From Clostridia bacterium (GTDB lineage Bacteria; Bacillota; Clostridia; Christensenellales; Aristaeellaceae): a DNA stretch of 64,000 nt. Position 1 is the stretch's first letter; the number at the start of each line of letters is the position of its first letter. The translations under genes were made by a program, and so were the position numbers. The notes under the pieces were generated by a model that did not search any database, had not been told where the DNA came from, and saw only the letters and a list, made by a program, of their open reading frames with translations. The stretch lies in assembly GCA_017615475.1 (NCBI GenBank), contig JAGAAC010000005.1:34877-98876 (forward strand), given 5' to 3'. This document shows, piece after piece, positions 18,841 to 27,123 of the stretch.

Positions 18841-20757
18841 ATGAAAAAAGGCTTTTCCTTTACGCTCATCGCGATGCTGATTGTGCTGTCAGTTGTCCTA
18901 GGCGTTCTTTATCTCACAAACAATCAGGAAAAAAACAGGAAAATCGAAGTTCTCTCCGCTGAACTGGCATTCCGTGACCTGGCTATTCAGGAACTGAACG
19001 AATCCGCCGCCCGGCAGTCCTCTGAAATCAATGGTCTGGAGAATAAGCTGTCTGAGGCTGACACCCTGCTTTCAGACCGGGACGAACAGATCCGGCTTCT
19101 CAGCGCGGATATTGATTCAAAAGATCAGCAGATTGTTACCCTGACCGGAGATCTGGATGCGCAGTCCGCCAGAATTGAGGAATATACGGCATCCATAGAA
19201 AGTAAATCGGCGGAAATCCTGTCAGTTTCCGCCGATGCGGAACAAAAAGCCCTCCTGATCAGCAGCCTGAATACCAGTCTCTCTGAAAAAGAATCACAGA
19301 TTGCAGCACTGCAGGCCGATGTCAAATCAAAAGAATCCGAAATCCTCAGTCTGTCTGAAGAACTGAATAATCAAAGCACACAAATCGAATCATTTTCCGC
19401 CCGGATTGCCGATCTGGCTTCAGCTGCCCTGGAGGCTGAAAGTCTTTCCGCATCACAGAAAGGCCGTATTGAGGAACTGGAAAACACCATTGGAGAAAAG
19501 GACGCTGTGATTGCAAAGCAGGAAGCGGCCTTGGCTGAGCAGTCCCGTCAGATAGCAGATCTTCAGGAAACCGTACAGCTGAATGCAGATTCCGATTCAA
19601 AAGCAGATTTGAACGAAATCACAGATAATAAATCGGATTCCGATACTGTCAGCAATACAGAAGGCGCATTCATTCCGTCGGCGGAAAATAATCCTTCCCG
19701 TATTGAAGAACTGGAATCAGAAGTTTCCGCACAGGCTTCCGAGATTCTTTCCCTCAGCGCTTCCCTGTCTGAAAAAACGCAGGAGCTTGATAAAGCTTCC
19801 TCAGAAGCAGAAGGCTATACCCTTCGGATCGGTGAACTCGAGTCCGCCCTTTCTGAAAAGGAAGAGCAGCTTCTGAGCCTGGCCGAAGAAGATTCAGAGA
19901 AGGAAACACGTATTCAGGAACTGGAAGCCGTTCTCTCAGAAAGCATCAGTGAAGCAGCAGGCCTGAAGGAGGAATCATCAGGCCTGTCTGCCAGGCTGTC
20001 TTCGCTCGCCTCCGATCTGGCAGCGAAAGAAATACAGATTCAGGAGCTCCGAAGCAGTCTTTCTGAGCAGGCTGAACAGAACGAATTGATTCGGAAAGAG
20101 CTTTCCGAAAAAGAAGAACAGATTCTTCAGCTGACATCTGATCTTACCTCGAACAGTCAGAAAATAGAGAAGCTTGAAGCAGATGTTACAAACCGGGATT
20201 CAAGAATTGATAACCTGAACAATGAGGTCACCAGCAGGGATAACACCATCAAAACCCTTTCAGATGATCTTTCGGATAAAAAAAATGAGGTCAGCCAGCT
20301 CAAGGAAGATATCCTCAGCTCTTCCGGTGAAAGCGAAATTCTGAAAAGCGGCATTAGCAGCAGGGATGAGCTGATCAGTTCCCTGCAGGCGGAAAACTCT
20401 TCCCTTGAAGAACAGCAGCTTGTCTACTCCGAAAGAATTGAGGGTTTGCAGAACCTCTTCATTGACACCTTCGTTTCCTCTTCAGGCACTTCCCTCTCCC
20501 TTTCCGATGATTCCGGAATACAGGTCATCAGAAGATTCAGAATCAGGGATACAGACAGCCCGAATGTTCATAAAACGCCGTCCCTCTCCTCCCGTGTAGT
20601 CGGCCATGCAAAATCCTCTGTTGAATATGAGGTTCTGGACATTGCTTCCAACGGCATGTATAAAATCAAACTTGAAAACGGAAAGGAAGGATGGATCCAT
20701 CCTTCCGTCGGAACACTGAAAATACTAGAGTTTGATTTCAATCAGGAAACTCCCTGA
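18841..20757 (+). CDS. Membrane-anchored long coiled-coil protein with C-terminal SH3-like domain
   Basis: A 638-residue protein of unknown function. The start at 18841 follows GGGAGG by 9 bases. Residues 8-26 are a hydrophobic anchor (TLIAMLIVLSVVLGVLYLT). Residues about 35-535 are coiled coil with a strict 14-residue period: Ile/Leu recur at 84, 98, 112, 126, 140, 154, 168 and 182, again at 210, 224 and 238, and in a second block from 288 to 484. An acidic Ser/Asp/Asn-rich break spans about 246-285. Residues 565-628 resemble a bacterial SH3 domain (IRDTDSPNVHKTPSLSSRVV, GMYKIKLENGKEGWIHPSVG). The likely topology is N-inside with a rod and SH3 domain reaching the cell wall (inference). It is a single gene with its own promoter and terminator. 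Confidence 0.85.
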   Translation: MKKGFSFTLIAMLIVLSVVLGVLYLTNNQEKNRKIEVLSAELAFRDLAIQELNESAARQSSEINGLENKLSEADTLLSDRDEQIRLLSADIDSKDQQIVTLTGDLDAQSARIEEYTASIESKSAEILSVSADAEQKALLISSLNTSLSEKESQIAALQADVKSKESEILSLSEELNNQSTQIESFSARIADLASAALEAESLSASQKGRIEELENTIGEKDAVIAKQEAALAEQSRQIADLQETVQLNADSDSKADLNEITDNKSDSDTVSNTEGAFIPSAENNPSRIEELESEVSAQASEILSLSASLSEKTQELDKASSEAEGYTLRIGELESALSEKEEQLLSLAEEDSEKETRIQELEAVLSESISEAAGLKEESSGLSARLSSLASDLAAKEIQIQELRSSLSEQAEQNELIRKELSEKEEQILQLTSDLTSNSQKIEKLEADVTNRDSRIDNLNNEVTSRDNTIKTLSDDLSDKKNEVSQLKEDILSSSGESEILKSGISSRDELISSLQAENSSLEEQQLVYSERIEGLQNLFIDTFVSSSGTSLSLSDDSGIQVIRRFRIRDTDSPNVHKTPSLSSRVVGHAKSSVEYEVLDIASNGMYKIKLENGKEGWIHPSVGTLKILEFDFNQETP

Positions 20758-20783
20758 GGAACAGAAAACCCGTACGGATACAA

Positions 20784-20812
20784 AAAAGCAGCGTGTTCAG
20801 CACGCTGCTTTT
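20784..20812. terminator. Bidirectional terminator
   Basis: A 12 bp stem (20784-20795 with 20801-20812) with a 5-base loop. A- and T-tracts flank both sides, so it can end both the coiled-coil gene (plus) and tRNA-Leu (minus). Confidence 0.88.
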
Positions 20813-20813
20813 C

Positions 20814-20898
20814 TGGTGCGGTTGGCGGGACTCGAACCCGCACGCTTTATGGGCAGGGGATTTTAAGTCCCCGGTGTCTGCCATTCCACCACAACCGC
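20814..20898 (-). tRNA. tRNA-Leu (anticodon TAA), CCA encoded
   Basis: An 85-base class II tRNA. The acceptor stem GCGGTTG pairs with CAACCGC, followed by A and an encoded CCA. The anticodon loop reads CTTAAAA with anticodon TAA. A variable arm (TGCCCATAAAGCGTG) and the T-loop GGTTCGAGTCC are present. It has its own upstream promoter and a terminator directly after it. Confidence 0.96.
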
Positions 20899-20907
20899 AT
20901 TGCGGAT

Positions 20908-20937
20908 AGTATACCATCTGAGCGAAATAAGCGTCAA
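20908..20937 (-). promoter_or_regulatory. Promoter for tRNA-Leu
   Basis: Minus strand TTGACG (20932-20937), an 18 bp spacer and TATACT (20908-20913), about 10 bp before the tRNA 5' end. Confidence 0.75.
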
Positions 20938-20950
20938 GCCGTTGTTCGGG

Positions 20951-21670
20951 TTACAAACCCAGCGGTTTGTTTTTCGGAGTTCCCGCTTTTCTCGGGTACT
21001 GAGCGGATGTATGCTGGATTTTTCTGACCGGCAGGATCATATGATCCCATTCACGGCCGAAGACAGTACTTTTAACCGGCATTTCCAGACGGCCTCCCAG
21101 CAGGTGGGCAGCTTTCCTCCCCGCTTCAGTTTCCTCTTTCAGTGCGGGGCCTTTCCAGCAGAGTGCATAGCCGTCCACTTTCACATAAGGAAGAAGATAC
21201 TCACATAAAACATTCAGAGGCGCCAGAGCCCTTGCTGCTGCAATATCATACTGTTCTCTCAGTTCTGCTTTCCGGGCGCCGTCCTCTGCCCGGGCATGAA
21301 TAATGGTGATATTCTCAGATTCTGTTGCTTCAGAAACCGCTTTCAGGAAAGACAGCCGTTTCTGCTGGGCATCAAGCAGCGTAACCTGCAGTTCCGGGCA
21401 GGCAAGCGCGAGAACCATGCCGGGAAATCCCGCTCCGGTTCCCACATCAATCAGTTTCATGTTTTCCTTAACCAGTCCGGTTCTGAGCACCGTCAGGCTG
21501 TCGATGAAATGCTTGTCAACCGTTTCTTCATCATCCGTTACAGCCGTCAGATCCATCCTGCTGTTCCATTCCCGAAGCAGTTCAAGATAGATTTTCAGTT
21601 TTTCCGGAAGGTTCTCCCTGAACGGTATTTCATTCTGTTCAAGGCTTAGCCTGATTTGTCTGATCTCCAT
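20951..21670 (-). CDS. rsmG: 16S rRNA (guanine527-N7)-methyltransferase
   Basis: A 239-residue RsmG. The SAM-binding motif is LIDVGTGAGFPGMVLALACP, preceded by the family block NSRMDLTAVTDDEETVDKHFIDSL. It methylates G527 of 16S rRNA; loss gives low-level streptomycin resistance in other bacteria. It is the last gene of the priA operon. The usual partner mnmG is absent nearby, although mnmE lies four genes upstream. Confidence 0.95.
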   Translation of the reverse strand: MEIRQIRLSLEQNEIPFRENLPEKLKIYLELLREWNSRMDLTAVTDDEETVDKHFIDSLTVLRTGLVKENMKLIDVGTGAGFPGMVLALACPELQVTLLDAQQKRLSFLKAVSEATESENITIIHARAEDGARKAELREQYDIAAARALAPLNVLCEYLLPYVKVDGYALCWKGPALKEETEAGRKAAHLLGGRLEMPVKSTVFGREWDHMILPVRKIQHTSAQYPRKAGTPKNKPLGL

Positions 21671-21673
21671 ATT

Positions 21674-22306
21674 TCACTCCAGCGGCAGATGCAGGTATTT
21701 TACGCCCCAGTATTTACACCATGACAAAGCTTCCCGCGCGTGGTTTCTCAGCCAGTATTCAGGTTTGCAGGGGCTTCCCATTCCGCAGGCGTCAAAACCA
21801 AGGTCTTTGGCCAGTGCCATGGCACGCGGAACATGATAATCGCTTGTGACGATCAGCACTTTATGAATTCCCTGCATTCCGTTCAGTAAAGCGGCCGCGT
21901 TTTTCAGGTTCTGGTTTGTGTTGAAAGAGTCAGGATCCGTCAGAATATCCTGTTCCTGAACACCTTTCTCCACAAGATAGGTCTTCATGGCTTCCGCCTC
22001 CGGAACAGGTTCATCCTTTCCCTGCGCACCACAGACAACCACAGGTACTTTTTTCTGTACATAGGCATCATAAGCCGCGTCCAGCCGCCATCCCAGCTGA
22101 ACGTTCGGGGTGCCGTCCCGTTTCACCTGGGCACCGAGAACAATTATTGCATCATAACGGTCGGCATCAGGCACTGAAGTCGGCACACTCCCTTCACGAA
22201 TACAAACATAGGCAACGATCCCCGCATAGGCTATGACTACGGCAGCAGCCAGCAGGATCAGCAGTTTCACAACCTTTGGCAAAGCTTTTTTTCTTTTTTC
22301 AGTCAT
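21674..22306 (-). CDS. SanA/YdcF-like DUF218 membrane protein
   Basis: A 210-residue protein. An N-terminal membrane helix at about 11-33 is followed by the DUF218 domain: YDAIIVLGAQVKRDGTPN, VVVCGAQGKDEPVPEAEAM, FNTNQNLKNAA and IVTSDYHVPRAMALAKDLG. Relatives include SanA (vancomycin exclusion) and YdcF; the family may act on envelope components, but its chemistry is unsettled. It lies 3 bp from radC and from rsmG. Confidence 0.85.
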   Translation of the reverse strand: MTEKRKKALPKVVKLLILLAAAVVIAYAGIVAYVCIREGSVPTSVPDADRYDAIIVLGAQVKRDGTPNVQLGWRLDAAYDAYVQKKVPVVVCGAQGKDEPVPEAEAMKTYLVEKGVQEQDILTDPDSFNTNQNLKNAAALLNGMQGIHKVLIVTSDYHVPRAMALAKDLGFDACGMGSPCKPEYWLRNHAREALSWCKYWGVKYLHLPLE

Positions 22307-22308
22307 TT

Positions 22309-23010
22309 TTATTTTCCTTTTATCCTGTAATCAATGTCTCCGTGCTGAATCATACTGTACGTCCTGTCGCCCGCCACAATGATGTGATCAAGCAGGAGAA
22401 TGCCGACACCGTTCAGCAGCCGCTGAAGCTGCAGCGTGGATGCAATATCCTCCGGTGAAGGCGCGCAGGTGCCGCCGGGATGATTATGGCACAAAAGAAC
22501 GCTGTGCGCGTTGTAGTTCAGCGCTGTTTCCAGAACCATCCGGGGATAGGCGGATACTTCGCTCAGGGAACCCTCGGATATTTTCCTGCGTCCCAGCACA
22601 TTGCATTTGGCATTGAGAGAAATCACATAAAAACGTTCGGTCCGCTCGCCGGCCAGAACAGAGAGGCAGTAGTCCTCAGCTTCCCTGCTGTTGCCGATCT
22701 TGTCCGGCACCGTCATTGCGCATCTGTGCCACACTCTTGTCAGCGGTACCACCATGCTGATCAGCGTTGCCTGCTGCTGTCCTATCCCATGAACCGTCAT
22801 CAGTTGTTCCGGCCTTGCCTCCAGAACCCCCTTCAGGCTTCCGAACCTGTCCAGCAGTTCATGGGCCAGCGGATTGGTATCGCCCCTTGTATTGGCATAA
22901 AACAGCAGAAGTTCCAGAATCTGATGATCTTCAAAATTTTCAAATCCCTTGTCGCGGATAAAACGTGCCCTCATTTTTTCACGATGGCCCGCATGAATGT
23001 TCTCATCCAT
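22309..23010 (-). CDS. radC: RadC family JAB-domain protein
   Basis: A 233-residue protein. An N-terminal helix-hairpin-helix region (LEARPEQLMTVHGIGQQQAT) is followed by a JAB/MPN domain with the metal motif LLCHNHPGGTCAPSPEDI. The motif suggests a zinc-dependent hydrolase. The old DNA repair role is doubtful and the true function unknown. The gene is tightly packed between the Fe-ADH-like and DUF218 genes. Confidence 0.92.
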   Translation of the reverse strand: MDENIHAGHREKMRARFIRDKGFENFEDHQILELLLFYANTRGDTNPLAHELLDRFGSLKGVLEARPEQLMTVHGIGQQQATLISMVVPLTRVWHRCAMTVPDKIGNSREAEDYCLSVLAGERTERFYVISLNAKCNVLGRRKISEGSLSEVSAYPRMVLETALNYNAHSVLLCHNHPGGTCAPSPEDIASTLQLQRLLNGVGILLLDHIIVAGDRTYSMIQHGDIDYRIKGK

Positions 23011-23013
23011 TCC

Positions 23014-24150
23014 TTATCCCCTCCCGTAGTATTTCCAGATATCCAGGCACGCCAGCTTTTCATTCTCCCTGAGGGGGGTCATAGCCCTCCGGTACGCGGC
23101 TTTGATTTCTTCCTTTGTCATTTTTACCGGATGGTTGTTCAGTCGTTCCACATTGACGGAATCCGCCAGTTCGTCCAGCACTTCGTCATCCGGTACGGGC
23201 GGAATGCTCATTTCCAGATCATACAGAATCCCCTTCAGCAGTTTGGGAGCCATCCTCATATCCCCGAGCCGCATTTTTTCGCTTAAATCCCGCAGGGTTT
23301 CCTGCATTTCTTCTTTCTCCTGCATCATTTCCCACAGGGTCGGAAGCGTAATCATGCAGGCATGCCCGTGGGCAAGTCCCATCCGTTTGGTCAGCATATA
23401 GGACATGGCATGGGCGGCGGTTGTTCTCGTGATCTGTATTGCCTTGCCGCTCTGATAGCTGGCATCCAGCATTTCCTCGGCGGCATGCGGATCCCCGTCC
23501 AGATAGTTTTTCAGGTTATCCAGCACACCGATGATGGCAAGATAGGCATGAACCCTGCTGTCATCGTTTGCCCCCCTGCTCCAGTAGCTTTCAATTCCCT
23601 GCGCCAGCGCATCCAAAGCACAGGATTTTTTATGATACGGAGGAAGGGAGTCAAGGAGCGACGCATCCAGGATAACTCCATCCGGCTTCAGCATTTCATG
23701 ATTCAGGCTTACCTTGATCCCATTCACATAGGCAACCGCAATCTGTGTTGCTTCGGATCCCGTTCCGGCGGTTCCCGGAACCGCAATATGGGGACAGGCT
23801 ATTTTGTTTTTCAGGCAGCTGTGAATAATGTCATCTTCGCATTCAGCGTTCAGCCGTGCCTTTATGGCCTTGGCAGTATCAATACTTGAACCGCCTCCGA
23901 TGGAGATCAGGCCGTCACAGCCTTCCCGGGCAAAGAGGGCCGCGCCTTCTTCCGTATCAGCAAGATCAGGATTTGCATGAAAATCCGAGAAGACAGGAGA
24001 TGATAAAAGCCACGGATTCTTTTTCATCAGCGTTCCGGTCAGAGGCTCCATCCCTACAATCATCGGTTTGCGGATTTCCAGCTTTCCGGTCATTTCCGGA
24101 AGCCGTTTCAGAGAATCCCGGCCCCGCATTACTTTCTGATAGCCAGCCAT
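23014..24150 (-). CDS. Iron-containing alcohol dehydrogenase-like protein with a changed metal ligand
   Basis: A 378-residue group III alcohol dehydrogenase-like protein. The NAD-binding loop is ISIGGGSSIDTAKAI and PGTAGTGSEATQIA follows. The metal site has Asp180, His247 and His261, but the usual fourth ligand His, four residues after the Asp, is Gln184 (DALAQGIESYWS). This DALxQxIESxW pattern recurs, as I recall, in a subfamily that includes phosphonoacetaldehyde reductase-like proteins. The substrate is unknown. It is embedded between mnmE and radC with short gaps. Confidence 0.82.
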   Translation of the reverse strand: MAGYQKVMRGRDSLKRLPEMTGKLEIRKPMIVGMEPLTGTLMKKNPWLLSSPVFSDFHANPDLADTEEGAALFAREGCDGLISIGGGSSIDTAKAIKARLNAECEDDIIHSCLKNKIACPHIAVPGTAGTGSEATQIAVAYVNGIKVSLNHEMLKPDGVILDASLLDSLPPYHKKSCALDALAQGIESYWSRGANDDSRVHAYLAIIGVLDNLKNYLDGDPHAAEEMLDASYQSGKAIQITRTTAAHAMSYMLTKRMGLAHGHACMITLPTLWEMMQEKEEMQETLRDLSEKMRLGDMRMAPKLLKGILYDLEMSIPPVPDDEVLDELADSVNVERLNNHPVKMTKEEIKAAYRRAMTPLRENEKLACLDIWKYYGRG

Positions 24151-24174
24151 ATTGCCATCCCTCCGGTCGTTTGT

Positions 24175-25527
24175 TTATTTGCCAACGCAGAACTGCGCGA
24201 AAATCCTGTCAAGCAGTTTCTCATCCGCGCTGTCGCCGGTAATCTCACTCAGCGCTGCTTGCGCTTCCTGCAGGTCTGTTGAAGCCACATCGGGCGTATA
24301 ATGTTCCAGTGTATTCATCGCGTCCTTCAGATGCTGAACAGCGCGTTTTACAGCATCGAGATGCCTGGGCTGTGTCAGGACCAGCTGGTCAGAAATTTCA
24401 ACGAAGGCTGCCAGATACTGACGAAGCGGTTTCATGCTTTCAGGATCCTTTGCCGAAACAGTGATACAGCACACGTCCGGCCGTATGGCATGAACGGTTT
24501 CTTCTGAAACAGCCTGGGGAAGATCTGTTTTGTTGATGACCACAGCGCCTTTGCCGCTGAAATGTTCCAGCAGTTCCCTGTCATCCCGGTTCAGCGTTTC
24601 CGTGCCGTCCAGAATCAGAAGCGTGGCGTCCGCCTCCTGCCTGGCCTTTTCACTGCGCTCCACACCGATTTTTTCCACCGGGTCTTCCGTTTCCCTTATC
24701 CCTGCCGTATCGGTAAGGACAATCCTGAAGCCGTTGATACACATCTCACCGGACACCGTGTCCCGTGTTGTTCCGGGAATATTGGTAACAATAGCTCGGT
24801 CTTCTCCCAGAAGCGCGTTCAGGATACTGCTTTTCCCCACATTCGGACGGCCGATCAGTGCCACCTGCAGTCCCTGGTAAATCAGGCGGCTGGCGTGCTC
24901 GTCAACAGCCGTTTCCAGTTCTGAAATCAACTTCTCAAGGCCCTGTTTCAGTACCCCGGTGCCTTCTTCATCCGAGATTTCTTCCGGGTAGTCAATACAG
25001 GCAGCCAGTCCTGCCTGAAGTCCGTACAGTTCATCCGCAAAGGAGCGGACAAAAGAGGATGCGCCGCCGTTCAGCTGCCTTACGGCAGCTTTATGCGCCT
25101 GCTCTCCTCCGGCTGAGATCATATCCATCACCGCCTCAGCCCTGCTGAGATCCACACGTCCGTTCAGGAAAGCCCTCCGTGTAAACTCACCGGCCTCCGC
25201 CAGCCTGGCGCCTTCTTTCAGGCACAGCTCAAGGACGCGCTGAACCACGTACCTTCCGCCGTGCAGCTGGATTTCCGCAACATCCTCCCTGGTATAACTC
25301 CGCGGCGCGCGCATAATCACAGCCATGCACTCGTCCAGGATCCCGTTTCCGTCAGTTATCCAGCCGTAGGTCAGCCTGTGCGATTCCATGACGGCCTGAT
25401 CCCTGCCGGCAGGACGAAATATCCGCTGCAGGATTTTTTCGGCTTCCGGTCCGCTCATTCTGATGATGCCGATGCCTCCCGATCCCGGTGCGGTGGCAAT
25501 AGCGGCAATAGTATCTTGTCTGATCAT
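24175..25527 (-). CDS. mnmE: tRNA modification GTPase MnmE
   Basis: A 450-residue MnmE. The N-terminal domain begins DTIAAIATAPGSGGIGIIRM. The GTPase domain has GRPNVGKSSILNALLG, IPGTTRDTVSGE, DTAGIRET and NKTD. The C-terminus ends in FCVGK, a variant of the FCIGK motif whose Cys is needed for modification. With MnmG it makes the 5-carboxymethylaminomethyl group on U34 of tRNAs. It lies 16 bp after rpe rather than in the usual mnmE-mnmG-rsmG cluster. Confidence 0.96.
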   Translation of the reverse strand: MIRQDTIAAIATAPGSGGIGIIRMSGPEAEKILQRIFRPAGRDQAVMESHRLTYGWITDGNGILDECMAVIMRAPRSYTREDVAEIQLHGGRYVVQRVLELCLKEGARLAEAGEFTRRAFLNGRVDLSRAEAVMDMISAGGEQAHKAAVRQLNGGASSFVRSFADELYGLQAGLAACIDYPEEISDEEGTGVLKQGLEKLISELETAVDEHASRLIYQGLQVALIGRPNVGKSSILNALLGEDRAIVTNIPGTTRDTVSGEMCINGFRIVLTDTAGIRETEDPVEKIGVERSEKARQEADATLLILDGTETLNRDDRELLEHFSGKGAVVINKTDLPQAVSEETVHAIRPDVCCITVSAKDPESMKPLRQYLAAFVEISDQLVLTQPRHLDAVKRAVQHLKDAMNTLEHYTPDVASTDLQEAQAALSEITGDSADEKLLDRIFAQFCVGK

Positions 25528-25543
25528 ATTCCTTTATGCGCGC

Positions 25544-26200
25544 TCAGAGCGCCTGCTGTCCGTCTTGGATTTCGTGCAGTCTCCGGACACATTTCTCCAT
25601 GTTTTTCTGTCCGAAAAGCGCGGTTCCCATTACTGCCACGGAAAGCCCGTTCATCACAAGCATCTCCAGATTGTCCTCACGGATTCCTCCGTCGGCTTCT
25701 ATTTCTCCTTTGTAGCCCATATCTTTCAGCCCTCGGATCTTGCTGATCACACGGGCGTCCAGTTTCTGGCCTCCGAATCCGGGTTCAACCGTCATCATCA
25801 GCACCAGGTCTGTCATTTCCAGATAAGGAAGAACGGTTTCAAGCGGCGTCGCCGGTTTCAGGGCAAGACCGGCCATGCGCCCGCGGCTGCGGATGGCTGT
25901 AAGCAGCGAACCGGTATCCGATTCTGTTTCAGCATGAATGGTCAGACATGAAGCGCCGGCGTCCAGGAAGGCATCCACCATGGTTTCCGGATGATCCATC
26001 ATCAGATGGACATCCAGCGGGAGATCCGTCACCTGGTTCAGACGGCGTACAGTATCAGCGGAATAAGCCAGGTTCGGAACAAAATGAGCATCCATCACAT
26101 CCACATGAATCCAGTCACAGCCGGCTTTTTCCGCTTTCCGCACAGCCTTCTCCAGATTCAGCGGATCTGCCGCGAGAATGCTCGGCGCAATCTTAATCAT
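25544..26200 (-). CDS. rpe: Ribulose-phosphate 3-epimerase
   Basis: A 218-residue TIM barrel starting MIKIAPSILAADPLNLEKAV, with WIHVDVMDAHFVPNLAYS, LDVHLMMDHPE, MMTVEPGFGGQKL and EADGGIREDN. These carry the metal-binding His and Asp residues. It interconverts ribulose and xylulose 5-phosphates in the pentose phosphate pathway. It overlaps the rsgA end by 8 bp, the common Firmicute order prkC-rsgA-rpe. Confidence 0.96.
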   Translation of the reverse strand: MIKIAPSILAADPLNLEKAVRKAEKAGCDWIHVDVMDAHFVPNLAYSADTVRRLNQVTDLPLDVHLMMDHPETMVDAFLDAGASCLTIHAETESDTGSLLTAIRSRGRMAGLALKPATPLETVLPYLEMTDLVLMMTVEPGFGGQKLDARVISKIRGLKDMGYKGEIEADGGIREDNLEMLVMNGLSVAVMGTALFGQKNMEKCVRRLHEIQDGQQAL

Positions 26201-27122
26201 ATCGTTCCCTCCATATTTCCCTTGCCTCAGCGAGCAGGATCCTGTACCGCTTCAGCCTTTCCATGCTGATTTCACCTTTGTCCGCTGCTTCCTGAACAGC
26301 GCATCCGGGTTCCCTGTCATGCAGGCATTCATCAAACCTGCATTTTCCTTCATAAGGTTCAAACTCCGGATAACGTTCTTTCAGGTACGCCGGATCCAGT
26401 TCTTTTTCTGCCTCAAGAAGATTGAAACCTGCTGTATCCATTACGCGGATACCGTTTTTTTCGATCAGTTCGGTATGCCTTGTGGTGTTTTTGCCTCTTT
26501 CGATCTTTCTGGATATATCGCCTGTTTCCAGTTCAAGTCCGAGCAGGGCATTCAGCAGGGTGCTCTTCCCAGCGCCGCTTTGTCCGGTAAAGCAGCTGAG
26601 CTTCCCGTCCGCCAGCGCCTTTTTCAGGATCTCCAGTCCGGTTCCGTCTCTGGCGCTTACGGAAATAACCGGTATGCCGGCTGTTCTGTATTCGTTTTCA
26701 ATCTGTCCGGGCAGTTCCGGATCAAGATCGTATTTGGTCACCACAAGAAGCACATCCATTCCCTGGTTGTACGCCCTTGAAATCTGGCGGTCCACAAGGA
26801 TCATGTCCGGCTTTGGAACCGGGGCAATAACGATCACAAGTCTTGTTACGTTCGCTACCGGCGGTCGCAGGCATTCAGTTTTTCGCGGCAGGATTTCTTC
26901 AATCCACCCGTGTTCTTCTCCCTGTCCGGATGAAAACAGCACCTCATCCCCGACCATGGGTGAGATTTTCTCCCGTCTGAATTTCTTTTTGCAGCGCACT
27001 GTATATTCCCTGTGGTTGTCATCCCGGATTGTGTAAAATCCCCCGATTCCCCGCACCAGCACACCGCGTTCCAGGGAAAGGCCGGCCTCCTGGATTTCCG
27101 TCATTTCAGCGTTTTCCCCCAT
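26193..27122 (-). CDS. rsgA: Ribosome small subunit-dependent GTPase A
   Basis: A 309-residue circularly permuted GTPase. An N-terminal OB fold is followed by G4 (VVTKYDL), G1 (GQSGAGKSTLLNALLG), G2 (TTRHTEL) and G3 (DTAGF). A C-terminal zinc-binding region has CRFDECLHDREPGCAV. It checks late 30S assembly. The start may be 27122, or the ATG six codons on (27104), which has GGGGG upstream at a longer distance. It starts 1 base after the prkC stop. Confidence 0.95.
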   Translation of the reverse strand: MGENAEMTEIQEAGLSLERGVLVRGIGGFYTIRDDNHREYTVRCKKKFRREKISPMVGDEVLFSSGQGEEHGWIEEILPRKTECLRPPVANVTRLVIVIAPVPKPDMILVDRQISRAYNQGMDVLLVVTKYDLDPELPGQIENEYRTAGIPVISVSARDGTGLEILKKALADGKLSCFTGQSGAGKSTLLNALLGLELETGDISRKIERGKNTTRHTELIEKNGIRVMDTAGFNLLEAEKELDPAYLKERYPEFEPYEGKCRFDECLHDREPGCAVQEAADKGEISMERLKRYRILLAEAREIWRERYD

Positions 27123-27123
27123 A

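Noticed and set aside
19100-20300. Repetitive DNA in the coiled-coil gene as a possible CRISPR or tandem repeat array
   Set aside because: The period is at the protein level (14 residues); the DNA units differ too much for an array and the frame is continuous.
22309-23010. radC as a marker of a mobile island or anti-restriction region
   Set aside because: It is embedded in a tight housekeeping operon without integrase, repeats or composition shift.
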